A stretch of 64,000 nucleotides of DNA from Streptomyces bikiniensis. Lineage in GTDB: Bacteria; Actinomycetota; Actinomycetes; Streptomycetales; Streptomycetaceae. Below are positions 48,360 to 57,120 of the stretch, in pieces. The stretch is taken from NCBI GenBank assembly GCA_000716465.1, contig JNWL01000005.1, positions 186,001 through 250,000 on the forward strand, read 5' to 3'. A program made the translations under genes and the position numbers. Every line of letters begins with the position of its first letter. Position 1 is the first letter of the stretch. Under the pieces are notes generated by a model. It was not told where the DNA came from. It saw nothing but the letters and a program-made list of their open reading frames with translations, and made no database searches.

Positions 48360-50536
48360 CCGCCCTGAATCCCACGGCGCCCGCCGCCCGGGGGAGCGAC
48401 CGGCTCGCCCGCTTCTGGCGCGGACGCGCCGAGGACGCCCCCTGGGTCCGCCCCGCCTTCCTCGGTCTGCTGGCCGCGACCGGCGTGCTCTACCTGTGGA
48501 ACCTGAGCGCCTCCGGCTACGCCAACTCCTTCTACTCCGCCGCCGTGCAGGCCGGTGGCGAGAGCTGGAAGGCCTTCTTCTTCGGCTCCCTCGACGCGGC
48601 CAACGCCATCACCGTCGACAAGCCGCCGGCCGCGCTCTGGCCGATGGCGCTCTCCGTCCGCCTCTTCGGCCTGGGCTCCTGGCAGATCCTCGTGCCCGAG
48701 GTGCTCATGGGCGTGGCCACGGTCGGCGTCCTGTACGGGGCCGTCCGGCGCCGGTTCGGCGCGGGCGCGGGCCTGATCGCGGGCCTGGTCCTGGCGCTGA
48801 CGCCGGTCGCCGCCCTGATGTTCCGCTTCAACAACCCGGACGCGCTGCTCGCGCTGCTCATGACGGTCGCCGCGTACGGGGTGCTGCGCGCCCTGGAGGG
48901 CGGGCCGGGCGCGGTGAAGTGGCTGGTGGGGGCGGGGGCGGCCTTCGGCTTCGCGTTCCTCGCGAAGACCCTCCAGGCCTTCCTGATCCTGCCGCCGCTC
49001 GCCCTCGTGTACGCGGTGTGCGCGCCGGGCGGGCTCGGGCGCCGGGTCCGCGACCTGGCCCTCGCCGGGCTCGCGCTGCTCGTCTCGGCGGGCTGGTGGG
49101 TGGCCCTGGTCGAGCTGTGGCCGGCGTCCTCCCGCCCGTACGTCGGAGGCTCGCAGAACAACAGCTTCCTGGAGCTGACCTTCGGCTACAACGGCCTCGG
49201 CCGCATCAACGGCAACGAGACCGGCAGCGTGGGCGGCGGCGGAGGTCCCGGTGGGGGCGCGGGCGGTGGCCGGTGGGGCGAGACCGGGATCGGCCGGATG
49301 TTCGACGACGCGGTCGGCGGCCAGGTCTCCTGGCTGCTCCCGGCCGCGCTGCTCCTGCTCGTCGCGGGGCTCGTCGTCACCCGGCGGGCGCCCCGGACGG
49401 ACACCGCGCGCTCGGCGTTCCTGGTGTGGGGCGGCGCGCTCCTGATCACCCTCGCGGTGTTCAGCTTCATGGCCGGCATCTTCCACGAGTACTACACGAT
49501 CGCCCTGGCCCCGTACGTCGCGGCGCTCGTCGGCATGGGCGCCTCGGTGCTGTGGGAGGAGCGGACCCGGTTCGCGGCCTCGGCGGCGCTCGCGGTGACG
49601 GCGGCGGTGACGGCCTGGTGGGCCTGGACGCTGCTCGGCCGTACACCGGACTGGCTGCCGTGGCTGCGCTGGACGGTCCTGGTGGCGGGCCTCGCGGCGG
49701 CCCTCGGGCTCCTCGTCGCGGGCCGGGTCGACCGGCGCCTCGGGCTCGCGGCGGCCGGCCTCGGCCTGGCGGCGGGCCTCGCGGGCCCCTTCGCGTACAC
49801 CCTGGCGACGGTGGACACCGGCCACCAGGGCTCCATCGTGACGGCGGGCCCGGCGGGCGGCCGGGGCCCGGGCGGCTTCGGCGGACGCGTGCCGGGCGGC
49901 TTCGGGGGCCGGATGCCGGAGGGCGGCCAGGGCGTCCAGGGCGGCCAGACGCCGGGCGGCTTCGACGGCCAGGGTCAAGGCCAGAACCAAGGCCAGAACC
50001 AAGGCCAGGGCCAGGGGCAAGGCCAGAACCGAGCCCAAGGCCAAGGTCAGAGCCAGAGCCGGATGCCCGGCGGCGCCCCGCCCCAGGGAACGCCCCAAGG
50101 CATGCCCCAGGGCGCACCCCAAGGCGGCTTCCAGGGCTCGCGCGGCGAACGCCCCGGCTTCGGCGGTGGCGGTGGCATGGGCGGCCTCCTCAACGGCGCG
50201 AACGTCGGCGCGGAGGCCGAGGCGGCGCTCCTGAAGGACGCCGGCTCCTACACCTGGGTCGCGGCCACGGTCGGCGCCCAGAACGCGGCCAGCTACCAAC
50301 TCGCCACGGAGAAGCCGGTCATGGCGATCGGCGGCTTCAACGGCAGCGACCCGTCCCCGACCCTCGCGCAGTTCAAGCAGTACGTCGCCGAGGGGAGGAT
50401 CCACTACTTCATCGGAAGCGGAGAGGGGAACGGCGGGCCCGGCGGCAACTCCGAGATCTCCACCTGGGTCGCGGCGACCTTCGGGAAGACCACGGTCGGC
50501 AGCGCCACCTTCTACAACCTGACCAGGGAGAAGTGA
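48356..50536 (+). CDS. ArnT-like GT39/GT83-type glycosyltransferase, polytopic membrane protein
   Basis: A 726-residue membrane enzyme with about 11-12 helices. The catalytic first-loop acidic motif appears as DAANAITVDKPPAAL. A Gly/Gln/Asn-rich low-complexity extracellular segment (about residues 500-610, GQGQNQGQNQ) separates the helices from a C-terminal domain of about 110 residues (GSYTWVAATVGAQNAASYQLA ... FYNLTREK). Such enzymes move a sugar from a polyprenyl-phosphate donor to an envelope polymer or protein. The donor is probably made by the preceding GT2-GtrA protein. The ATG overlaps that gene's stop (ATGA). Confidence 0.9.
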   Translation: MTALNPTAPAARGSDRLARFWRGRAEDAPWVRPAFLGLLAATGVLYLWNLSASGYANSFYSAAVQAGGESWKAFFFGSLDAANAITVDKPPAALWPMALSVRLFGLGSWQILVPEVLMGVATVGVLYGAVRRRFGAGAGLIAGLVLALTPVAALMFRFNNPDALLALLMTVAAYGVLRALEGGPGAVKWLVGAGAAFGFAFLAKTLQAFLILPPLALVYAVCAPGGLGRRVRDLALAGLALLVSAGWWVALVELWPASSRPYVGGSQNNSFLELTFGYNGLGRINGNETGSVGGGGGPGGGAGGGRWGETGIGRMFDDAVGGQVSWLLPAALLLLVAGLVVTRRAPRTDTARSAFLVWGGALLITLAVFSFMAGIFHEYYTIALAPYVAALVGMGASVLWEERTRFAASAALAVTAAVTAWWAWTLLGRTPDWLPWLRWTVLVAGLAAALGLLVAGRVDRRLGLAAAGLGLAAGLAGPFAYTLATVDTGHQGSIVTAGPAGGRGPGGFGGRVPGGFGGRMPEGGQGVQGGQTPGGFDGQGQGQNQGQNQGQGQGQGQNRAQGQGQSQSRMPGGAPPQGTPQGMPQGAPQGGFQGSRGERPGFGGGGGMGGLLNGANVGAEAEAALLKDAGSYTWVAATVGAQNAASYQLATEKPVMAIGGFNGSDPSPTLAQFKQYVAEGRIHYFIGSGEGNGGPGGNSEISTWVAATFGKTTVGSATFYNLTREK

Positions 50537-50582
50537 CCGGAGAGCACGACCGAAAATAACCGTTGTACAGCGTAAGACAGCC

Positions 50583-50624
50583 CTTGTACGGTGTACGAGA
50601 AATCCATCCCGTACACTGTACAAG
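50583..50624. promoter_or_regulatory. TetR-type operator in front of the efflux gene
   Basis: CTTGTACGGTGTACG at 50583-50597 and CGTACACTGTACAAG at 50610-50624 form a near-perfect inverted repeat (14 of 15 bases) around a 12-bp spacer. A third half-site, TTGTACAGCGTA, begins at about 50563. The right arm ends 11 bases before the efflux ATG, so bound repressor would block transcription. The TetR gene two positions downstream is the obvious candidate. Confidence 0.8.
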
Positions 50625-50634
50625 GAGTGCTGCC

Positions 50635-52164
50635 ATGACGGCGACGACCGCCGCGAACGAACCGTCCGCCGCCCCCGGCGGCCACCCCCGGCGCTGGCTG
50701 ATCCTCGGCGTCATCTGCCTGGCCCAGCTCACCGTGCTGCTCGACAACACCGTGCTCGGCGTGGCCATCCCCTCGCTGACCTCGGAGCTCCACGCCTCCA
50801 CCGCCGACATCCAGTGGATGATCAACGCGTACTCGCTCGTCCAGTCCGGCCTGCTCCTGACCGCCGGCAACGCCGCCGACCGCTACGGCCGCAAGAAGCT
50901 CCTCGCCGCCGGGCTCGCGCTCTTCGGCCTCGGCTCGCTCGCCGCCGGACTCGCCGGTTCCACCGCCCAGCTGATCGCCGCCCGCGCGGGCATGGGCGTC
51001 GGCGGCGCGCTGCTCATGACCACCACCCTCGCCGTCGTCATGCAGATCTTCGACGACTCCGAGCGGGTCAAGGCCATCGCGCTGTGGGCCACGGTCAGTT
51101 CGCTCGGCTTCGCCGCCGGGCCGCTGATCGGCGGCGTCCTCCTCGACCACTTCTGGTGGGGCATGATCTTCCTGATCAACATCCCGGTCGCGCTCGTCGG
51201 TCTGGTCGCCGTCGTCAAACTGGTCCCCGAGTCCAAGAACCCCCAGGGCGAGCGTCCCGACCTGGTCGGCGCGCTGCTCTCCACCGTCGGCATGACCGCC
51301 GCCGTGTACGCGATCATCACCGGTCCCGAGCACGGCTGGACCTCCGCCGAGGTACTGGTCCCCGCGTGCGTCGGCGTCGCCGTCCTCGCCGCCTTCGCCC
51401 GGTGGGAGCTGCACGTCCCGTACCCGATGCTCGACATGCGCTTCTTCCGCAACCAGAAGTTCGTCGGTGCCGTCGCGGGCGCGATCCTGGTCATGTTCGG
51501 CCTGGGCGGCTCGCTCTTCCTGCTCACCCAGCACCTGCAGTTCGTCCTCGGCTACGAGCCGCTGGAGGCCGGTCTGCGGATGGCGCCGCTCGCCCTGACC
51601 GTGGTCGTGCTCAACCTCAGCGGCGTCGGCCCGCGGATCGTGGTGAAGCTCGGCACCCCGTCCGCCGTGGCCGTCGGCATGACGCTCGTCGCGGCCGGTC
51701 TCGCCTCGATCGCCCTCGTCGGCGGCGGCACGGAGAGCAGTTACTGGGGGATGCTCCTGGGCCTGGTCCTGATGGGCGTCGGCCTCGCGGTCTCCAACCC
51801 GGCCATGGCCAACGCCATCATGAGCGCGATCCCGCCGGAGCGGGCGGGCGTGGGCGCGGGCGTCAACGGCACCCTCGCCGAGTTCGGCAACGGCCTGGGC
51901 GTCGCCGTCCTCGGAGCCGTGCTGAACGCGCGCTTCGCCGCCCTCGTCACCGTCACCGCGACCTCGCTGCCCGCCGCCCTCGCGGCGGCCGGGAGCGACG
52001 CCGAACGGGCCCGGGTCTCCGACGCCTTCGCCTCCGGCCTCCAGACCAGCCAGCTGGTCGGCGCGATCGCCGTGCTCACGGGCGGCCTGCTCGCCGCGGC
52101 CCTGCTCGGGCGGGCCGAGCGGGCGGAGAAGGCGACGGCCCACAAGACGTCGGTGGCTGCCTAG
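50635..52164 (+). CDS. MFS drug efflux transporter, DHA2 (EmrB/QacA) family
   Basis: A 509-residue permease with 14 hydrophobic segments. The DHA2 motifs LDNTVLGVAIPSL (helix 1) and GNAADRYGRKKLL (loop 2-3, motif A) are present. The start at ATG 50635 follows AAGGAG in the operator region. It probably exports a toxic amphiphile in exchange for protons. The TetR regulator gene follows 35 bases later in the same direction, so the pair is likely an autoregulated operon. Confidence 0.92.
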   Translation: MTATTAANEPSAAPGGHPRRWLILGVICLAQLTVLLDNTVLGVAIPSLTSELHASTADIQWMINAYSLVQSGLLLTAGNAADRYGRKKLLAAGLALFGLGSLAAGLAGSTAQLIAARAGMGVGGALLMTTTLAVVMQIFDDSERVKAIALWATVSSLGFAAGPLIGGVLLDHFWWGMIFLINIPVALVGLVAVVKLVPESKNPQGERPDLVGALLSTVGMTAAVYAIITGPEHGWTSAEVLVPACVGVAVLAAFARWELHVPYPMLDMRFFRNQKFVGAVAGAILVMFGLGGSLFLLTQHLQFVLGYEPLEAGLRMAPLALTVVVLNLSGVGPRIVVKLGTPSAVAVGMTLVAAGLASIALVGGGTESSYWGMLLGLVLMGVGLAVSNPAMANAIMSAIPPERAGVGAGVNGTLAEFGNGLGVAVLGAVLNARFAALVTVTATSLPAALAAAGSDAERARVSDAFASGLQTSQLVGAIAVLTGGLLAAALLGRAERAEKATAHKTSVAA

Positions 52165-52199
52165 CATGGTCACGGACCGCTGACAGACGGAGGAACGCG

Positions 52200-52964
52200 A
52201 TGGTCAAGGCAGCCGACAGGGCCAAGGACCCGGCGCGTTCCAGCGTCTGGCTGGAGAACCGGGCCCCCCGCCGGGGGAGCGGTCCGGCCGGCCTCGACCG
52301 CGACCGGATCGTGGCCGCCGCGATCCGGATGCTCGACGCGGAGGGACTGAACGGCCTCTCGATGCGCAAGCTCGCGACCGAGCTCGGCGTCACGGCCATG
52401 TCGCTCTACTGGTACGTGGACACCAAGGACGACATCATCGAGTACGCCGTCGACTCCGTCTACGCGGAGATCGACCCCGCCGCGATCGGCACCACCGGCG
52501 ACTGGCGCGACCGGCTCCGGACGCTGGCCCTGGAGTACCGGCGGATGCTGGTCCGCCACCCGTGGATGTCGCCGTGCGCCGGCAAGTACCTGAACATCGG
52601 GCCGAACTCGGTCGCCGTCGGGGCCAGGATCCACGAGGCGATCCGGGACACCGGACTGCCGGTGCACCGCCGGCCGAGCGCGATGTCGGCGGTCTTCCAG
52701 TTCGTGTACGGCTACGGGACCATCGAGTCGCAGTTCCAGCGGCGGGCGGCGGAGGCCGGGATGTCGCAGGACACCTTCTACGGGGAGTCGCTCAGGGCCT
52801 TCCGCGACGACGCGCAGTTCATGGAGGCGCTCGAACCGATGACGGAACTCCTCGACGAGCGGGCCTCGCACGGCAGCGTCGACGAGATCTGGGACCGCGA
52901 CTTCGCGTACGCCCTCGACGTCCTGGTCGCCGGCATCGAGGTGATGGTGGCCCGGGGCGAGTAG
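52200..52964 (+). CDS. TetR-family transcriptional regulator
   Basis: A 254-residue TetR-like repressor. The helix-turn-helix is in LSMRKLATELGVTAMSLYWYVDTKDDIIEYAVD (about residues 57-90), and the C-terminal domain resembles the TetR_C of tetracycline-type repressors (SLYWYV is typical). ATG 52200 follows GACGGAGGAACG. Position after the efflux gene and the matching operator at 50583 make it the likely repressor of that operon. Confidence 0.92.
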   Translation: MVKAADRAKDPARSSVWLENRAPRRGSGPAGLDRDRIVAAAIRMLDAEGLNGLSMRKLATELGVTAMSLYWYVDTKDDIIEYAVDSVYAEIDPAAIGTTGDWRDRLRTLALEYRRMLVRHPWMSPCAGKYLNIGPNSVAVGARIHEAIRDTGLPVHRRPSAMSAVFQFVYGYGTIESQFQRRAAEAGMSQDTFYGESLRAFRDDAQFMEALEPMTELLDERASHGSVDEIWDRDFAYALDVLVAGIEVMVARGE

Positions 52965-52972
52965 GAACACGA

Positions 52973-53006
52973 CGGAGCGGCGGGCCGTCCCCTGCCCGCC
53001 GCTCCG
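52973..53006. terminator. Bidirectional hairpin terminator
   Basis: A perfect 13-bp inverted repeat CGGAGCGGCGGGC / GCCCGCCGCTCCG with an 8-base loop, between the convergent TetR and MFS genes. Confidence 0.88.
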
Positions 53007-53054
53007 TACTCGACCCGGCCGCGCCTCCGCTCGAAGCGCGGCCGGGAGCTTCTC

Positions 53055-54689
53055 CTACCTGGCGTTCGCCGGGACCTTCTCGTCCACGCCCGCCTTCTCC
53101 TCCGCCTTCACCTCGCCGCTCTTGAGGGCGACCTCCTTGATGAACAGCGTCACCAGGAAGGCGAGCAGCGCGAACGGCGCCGAGTAGAGGAAGACGTCCG
53201 CGACGCCGTGGCCGTACGCGTCCTCCATGACCGTGCGGATCGGGGCCGGCAGCTTGTCCATGTCGGGGATGCCGCCGCCCGTGCCGCCCTGGCCCATGGC
53301 GCCCGCGGCCTTCGGGCCGAGCTCGGCCAGGCCCTCCTTGACGTAGTCCGTCACCCGGTGGGCCATGACCGCGCCGAGCGCCGAGACGCCGACCGCACCG
53401 CCCAGCGAGCGGAAGAAGGTGACCACGGAGGAGGCGGCGCCGAGGTCGGCGGGGGCCACCTGGTTCTGGGTGCAGAGCACCAGGTTCTGCATCATCATGC
53501 CGAGGCCGAGGCCGAGCAGCGCCATGAAGAGCGCGATGTGCCAGTACTCCGTGTCGTACCGGATCGTGCCGAGCAGGCCGAGACCGCCGGTGGCCAGGGC
53601 GCCGCCGCTGACCAGCCACGCCTTCCAGCGACCGGTCTTGGTGATGACCAGGCCGGAGACCGTGGAGGAGACGAACAGGCCCGCGATCATCGGGATGGTG
53701 AGGACGCCGGACATCGTCGGCGACTCGTTCCGCGCCAGCTGGAAGTACTGGCTGAAGAAGACCGTGCCGGCGAACATCGCGACGCCCACGAAGAGCGAGG
53801 CGAGCGAGGCCAGGGTGATCGTGCGGTTGCGGAAGAGGCGGAGCGGGATGATCGGCTCGCTCGCCTTCGACTCGACCAGGAGGAAGAGTCCGCCGAGGGC
53901 GACGGAACCGAGGACCATGACGACCGTCTGCCAGGACATCCAGTCGTACTTGTCGCCCGCGAAGGTGACCCAGATGAGGAGCAGGGAGACGGCGGCGCTG
54001 ATGAGGAAGGCGCCGCCCCAGTCGACCTTGACCTCGCGCTTCACGACGGGGAGCTTCAGGGTCTTCTGCAGGACGAGCAGCGCGATGATCGCGAAGGGCA
54101 CGCCGACGTAGAAGCACCAGCGCCAGCCGAGCCAGTCGGTGTCGGTGATGACGCCGCCGAGCAGCGGGCCGCCGACGGTGGCGACGGCGAAGGTCGCGCC
54201 CAGGTAGCCGCTGTACCGGCCGCGCTCGCGCGGGGCGATCATGGCGGCCAGGATGATCTGGGAGAGGGCGGTCAGACCGCCGACGCCGATGCCCTGGACG
54301 ACGCGGCAGGCGATGAGCATGCCGGTGCTCTGCGAGAGGCCGGCGACGACCGAGCCCGCGACGTAGATGACCAGGGCTATCTGGACGAGCAGCTTCTTGG
54401 AGAAGAGGTCCGCGAGCTTGCCCCAGAGCGGGGTGGTCGCGGTCATCGCCAGGAGGGCCGCGGTCACGACCCAGGTGTAGGCGGACTGGCCGCCGCCCAG
54501 GTCGGTGATGATCTGCGGCAGGGCGTTGGAGACGATCGTCGAGGACAGGATGGCGACGAACATGCCGAGCAGCAGCCCGGAGAGCGCCTCCATGATCTGC
54601 TTGTGCGTCATCGGGGCGCCGCCGGAGGCGAGGTTCCCCTCCTTTGCGCTCCCGCCGCGCACACCGGTCTCAGGTGTGGTGCTAGCCAT
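53055..54689 (-). CDS. MFS drug efflux transporter, DHA2 family
   Basis: A 544-residue permease with 14 hydrophobic segments. It begins with a polar N-terminus and SGLLLGMFVAILSSTIVSNALPQI, the DHA2 helix-1 signature, then WGKLADLFSKKLLVQ (motif A). The ATG at 54689 follows CGAAGGAAG. The MarR gene upstream ends 15 bases before, so the two form an operon, with MarR probably repressing both. The two DHA2 pumps of the window are not close copies. Confidence 0.93.
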   Translation of the reverse strand: MASTTPETGVRGGSAKEGNLASGGAPMTHKQIMEALSGLLLGMFVAILSSTIVSNALPQIITDLGGGQSAYTWVVTAALLAMTATTPLWGKLADLFSKKLLVQIALVIYVAGSVVAGLSQSTGMLIACRVVQGIGVGGLTALSQIILAAMIAPRERGRYSGYLGATFAVATVGGPLLGGVITDTDWLGWRWCFYVGVPFAIIALLVLQKTLKLPVVKREVKVDWGGAFLISAAVSLLLIWVTFAGDKYDWMSWQTVVMVLGSVALGGLFLLVESKASEPIIPLRLFRNRTITLASLASLFVGVAMFAGTVFFSQYFQLARNESPTMSGVLTIPMIAGLFVSSTVSGLVITKTGRWKAWLVSGGALATGGLGLLGTIRYDTEYWHIALFMALLGLGLGMMMQNLVLCTQNQVAPADLGAASSVVTFFRSLGGAVGVSALGAVMAHRVTDYVKEGLAELGPKAAGAMGQGGTGGGIPDMDKLPAPIRTVMEDAYGHGVADVFLYSAPFALLAFLVTLFIKEVALKSGEVKAEEKAGVDEKVPANAR

Positions 54690-54704
54690 GGACTTCCTTC
54701 GTTC

Positions 54705-55148
54705 TCAAGCGTGGTGGGCCCGGCAGTCCCCGAAGGAATCGCGGAGGCGGGCGAGCAGGGTGGTGAGCAGTTCGACGTCGTCGTCGGACCACTCCGCGAG
54801 GGTGCGGGCGAGCATGTCGGTCAGCCGTCGGTCGAGGACGGCGAGCATGGACTCGCCCGCCGGGGTCAGATGGAGGATGCGGGAGCGCCGGTCGGCGGGG
54901 TCGGGCAGGCGCTCGACCCATCCGCGGTCCACGGTGTGGGCCACGTGACGGCTGCTGACCGACACGTCGACGGCCATCAGCTCGGAGACGCGGCCCATCC
55001 GCATGTCCCCGTGGTGGTTGAGCAGGGCGAGGACGATCGCGGATCCGCCGGGGCACTCGGCGGGCAGGGTCCGCGCGAGTCCGCGCTTCACCGCTCCGAT
55101 GGCGCTCACCTGGCGGGCGAGGTTCTCGTACCGATTGCCGCTGTCCAT
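54705..55148 (-). CDS. MarR-family transcriptional regulator
   Basis: A 147-residue winged-helix regulator: VLALLNHHGDMRMGRVSELMAVDVSVSSRHVAHTVDRGWVERLPDPADRRSRILHLTPAG is the classic MarR DNA-binding core, here seen at about residues 38-97. ATG 55148 has GGAG six bases upstream. In-frame GTG codons at 55160 and 55172 are alternatives that would add VEHA repeats. It is probably the repressor of its own gene and of the downstream efflux pump. Confidence 0.93.
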   Translation of the reverse strand: MDSGNRYENLARQVSAIGAVKRGLARTLPAECPGGSAIVLALLNHHGDMRMGRVSELMAVDVSVSSRHVAHTVDRGWVERLPDPADRRSRILHLTPAGESMLAVLDRRLTDMLARTLAEWSDDDVELLTTLLARLRDSFGDCRAHHA

Positions 55149-55179
55149 CGCGTGCTCCACCGCGTGCTCCACATATCTT

Positions 55180-55223
55180 GTTGCTTAGGGCAACCATAGA
55201 GATGGATGGTTGCTCCAGGCAAA
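55180..55223. promoter_or_regulatory. Two MarR-type operator sites
   Basis: GTTGCTTAGGGCAAC at 55180-55194 and GTTGCTCCAGGCAAA at 55209-55223 are inverted repeats (GTTGC-n5-GCAA(C/A)) 29 bp apart, in the MarR promoter. The repeated symmetry and position suggest autoregulation. Confidence 0.75.
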
Positions 55224-55350
55224 CTAAATCGGTCAAACGGCGCTAAAGAATCGGCAAAGGGGGAGCCGGGGAGCCGTGCGCGGCCCCTCGCGCGGGCCGA
55301 GGGTCGGCCGGGGTTGGGCGGCCCGCCCGACTTCGCTAGGGTCCTGGCAC

Positions 55351-55575
55351 ATGGCACACAACCCCCAAGCACCGTACGGCCAGGGCCAGGGCCCCGAGGG
55401 CTCCTACGACCCCGCCGGCAGCACCCAGATGTTCCGCGCCTTCGTCGACGAGGGCGCCCCGCAGCAGCAGCCGCAGGCCGTCGCCGCCTCCTCGGGCCCC
55501 CGGGTCGGCCTGATCGCGGGCGTGATCGCGGCCGTCGTGATCCTGGCGGGCGTCGCCTGGCTGGCGCTCGGCTGA
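55351..55575 (+). CDS. Small single-span membrane protein
   Basis: A 74-residue protein. The N-terminus is Gln/Gly/Pro-rich (MAHNPQAPYGQGQGPEGSYD), followed by the conserved STQMFRAFVDEG. It ends in one C-terminal membrane helix (GLIAGVIAAVVILAGVAWLAL). Third codon positions are almost all G or C, supporting translation. It resembles small streptomycete membrane proteins of unknown function. It is divergent from the MarR gene. Confidence 0.8.
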   Translation: MAHNPQAPYGQGQGPEGSYDPAGSTQMFRAFVDEGAPQQQPQAVAASSGPRVGLIAGVIAAVVILAGVAWLALG

Positions 55576-55838
55576 CCGCTCCGTACGCCCCCTGCGGGCC
55601 GGCTCCGCACCGCGCGGACCGGCCCGCTCCTCTTTTTACGGGGTGCCACGGACTTCTCTTCACGGGAAGTCGCGGACGGTACGGGCTCCTCCTTACGGGG
55701 GCGGCACGGTTTTCCCGGTCCCGCACGCTCCACGGCCCACGCGCTCGCGCCCGCGGCCCCACGGGCTCAAGCGGTCGCGGAGTCCGGTGACGGGGCGAGC
55801 AGCGCGGGCGCACGCAGGATCGGCCGGACCACCGGCAG
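55576..55838. other. Non-coding stretch between the small membrane protein gene and sigN
   Basis: I see no gene here. Short repeated elements such as TT(A)ACGGG and TTCACGGGA recur at about 55632-55700. Confidence 0.4.
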
Positions 55839-55901
55839 CGCACGCTCGACGTGCGCCCGCTCGACCTCGCCGACCTCGACTCGGTACGGGCCTTCGCCGG
55901 A
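55839..55901 (+). pseudogene. Fragment resembling a short-chain dehydrogenase
   Basis: One frame reads RTLDVRPLDLADLDSVRAFAG, very like the conserved xVRRLDLADLASVRAFA segment of short-chain dehydrogenase/reductases. Nothing before or after it in this frame forms the rest of the fold. It is either a gene remnant or chance. Confidence 0.35.
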
Positions 55902-55908
55902 CGGCGAG

Positions 55909-55946
55909 CGGCCCCCTCGCCGGCGTACCGCCGTCCGAGGGGGCCG
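55909..55946 (-). terminator. Hairpin terminator after sigN
   Basis: The inverted repeat CGGCCCCCTCG / CGAGGGGGCCG has a 16-base loop, 26 bases beyond the sigN stop. Confidence 0.75.
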
Positions 55947-55971
55947 TTCGAACAGGCCGTCGGGTGGGGGG

Positions 55972-56886
55972 TCAGTCGGAGATGAGGCCGTCCCGGAGCT
56001 GGGCCAGGGTGCGGGTGAGCAGGCGCGAGACGTGCATCTGGGAGATGCCGACCTCCTCGCCGATCTGCGACTGGGTCATGTTGGCGAAGAAGCGCAGCAT
56101 GATGATCTGCCGCTCGCGGGGCGGCAGTTTGGCGAGCAGCGGCTTGAGCGACTCGCGGTACTCGACGCCTTCGAGGGCGGTGTCCTCGTAGCCGAGGCGG
56201 TCCGCGAGGGAGCCCTCGCCGCCGTCGTCCTCGGGCGAGGGGGAGTCGAGCGAGGAGGCGGTGTACGCGTTGCCGACGGCGAGGCCGTCGACCACGTCCT
56301 CCTCCGACACCCCCAGCACGGCGGCGAGTTCGGCGACGGTGGGGGAGCGGTCGAGCTTCTGGGCGAGCTCGTCGCCGGCCTTGGTGAGGGCGAGGCGCAG
56401 CTCCTGGAGCCGGCGCGGGACCCGCACCGACCACGAGGTGTCGCGGAAGAAGCGCTTGATCTCGCCGACGACCGTGGGCATCGCGAACGTCGGGAACTCC
56501 ACGCCCCGTTCGCAGTCGAAGCGGTCGATCGCCTTGATCAGGCCGATGGTGCCGACCTGGACGATGTCCTCCATGGGCTCGTTGCGGGAGCGGAAGCGGG
56601 CGGCCGCGTACCGGACGAGGGGGAGGTTGAGCTCGATGAGGGTGTCGCGGACGTAGGTCCGCTCCGGGCTGTCGGCGGCTGCGCCCTCCGCGTCCAGGGC
56701 GCGCAGCCGCAGGAAGAGGGAGCGGGAGAGGGTGCGGGTGTCGAGGGCGCCGGTCGTGACGGGCATCGGCGGCGGCGCGGGCTCCGTGCTCTCGGGCGCC
56801 GTCGGCGCCGTCGTCTGCGTGGGCACGGGAACGACGGGAACGGGCGTGAGCGTGAGCACCTTGGAGCTGTCCAGTTCTGTGGACAT
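55972..56886 (-). CDS. sigN: SigB/SigF-type RNA polymerase sigma factor (SigN-like)
   Basis: A 304-residue sigma-70 family group 3 protein. A Pro/Thr-rich N-terminus (to about residue 65) precedes region 2 ([38 protein letters not shown]), region 3 ([19 protein letters not shown]) and region 4 ([37 protein letters not shown]). It starts at ATG 56886 after AAGGGGGTGGC. The order before a second, related sigma gene matches sigN-sigF of S. coelicolor (SCO4034/SCO4035 from memory), where SigN acts in aerial development. Control by an anti-sigma factor of the RsbW type is expected. Confidence 0.85.
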   Translation of the reverse strand: MSTELDSSKVLTLTPVPVVPVPTQTTAPTAPESTEPAPPPMPVTTGALDTRTLSRSLFLRLRALDAEGAAADSPERTYVRDTLIELNLPLVRYAAARFRSRNEPMEDIVQVGTIGLIKAIDRFDCERGVEFPTFAMPTVVGEIKRFFRDTSWSVRVPRRLQELRLALTKAGDELAQKLDRSPTVAELAAVLGVSEEDVVDGLAVGNAYTASSLDSPSPEDDGGEGSLADRLGYEDTALEGVEYRESLKPLLAKLPPRERQIIMLRFFANMTQSQIGEEVGISQMHVSRLLTRTLAQLRDGLISD

Positions 56887-57120
56887 GCCACCCCCTTGAG
56901 GTCGCGGACGGTCGCGGTGCCGCGACCATCTGAGGAACGCAGCCACCACCTGAATACCGGCGGCGGGGCTGCGGCAAACGCGGTTCCAGCAGAATGTCAC
57001 ATGTCGGCAACACGCTGTAGTGACTTGTCGACACAATGCCCGCGCATATCCGCAGGAAACAAGGGGTGTTCGGCATCCGGTGCGGTGGGGAACTGCTCCG
57101 AACCGGTCTACCCGTTCCGG
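56887..57120. promoter_or_regulatory. sigN promoter region
   Basis: This 234-bp, relatively AT-rich gap lies between the sigF stop and the sigN start. It holds no gene and probably holds sigN promoters. It is not long enough to show which sigma factor reads them. Confidence 0.45.

Noticed and set aside
49968..50070. Short repeats in the GT39-type gene as a CRISPR array
   Set aside because: Units are short, irregular, in frame with the protein and have no unique spacers.
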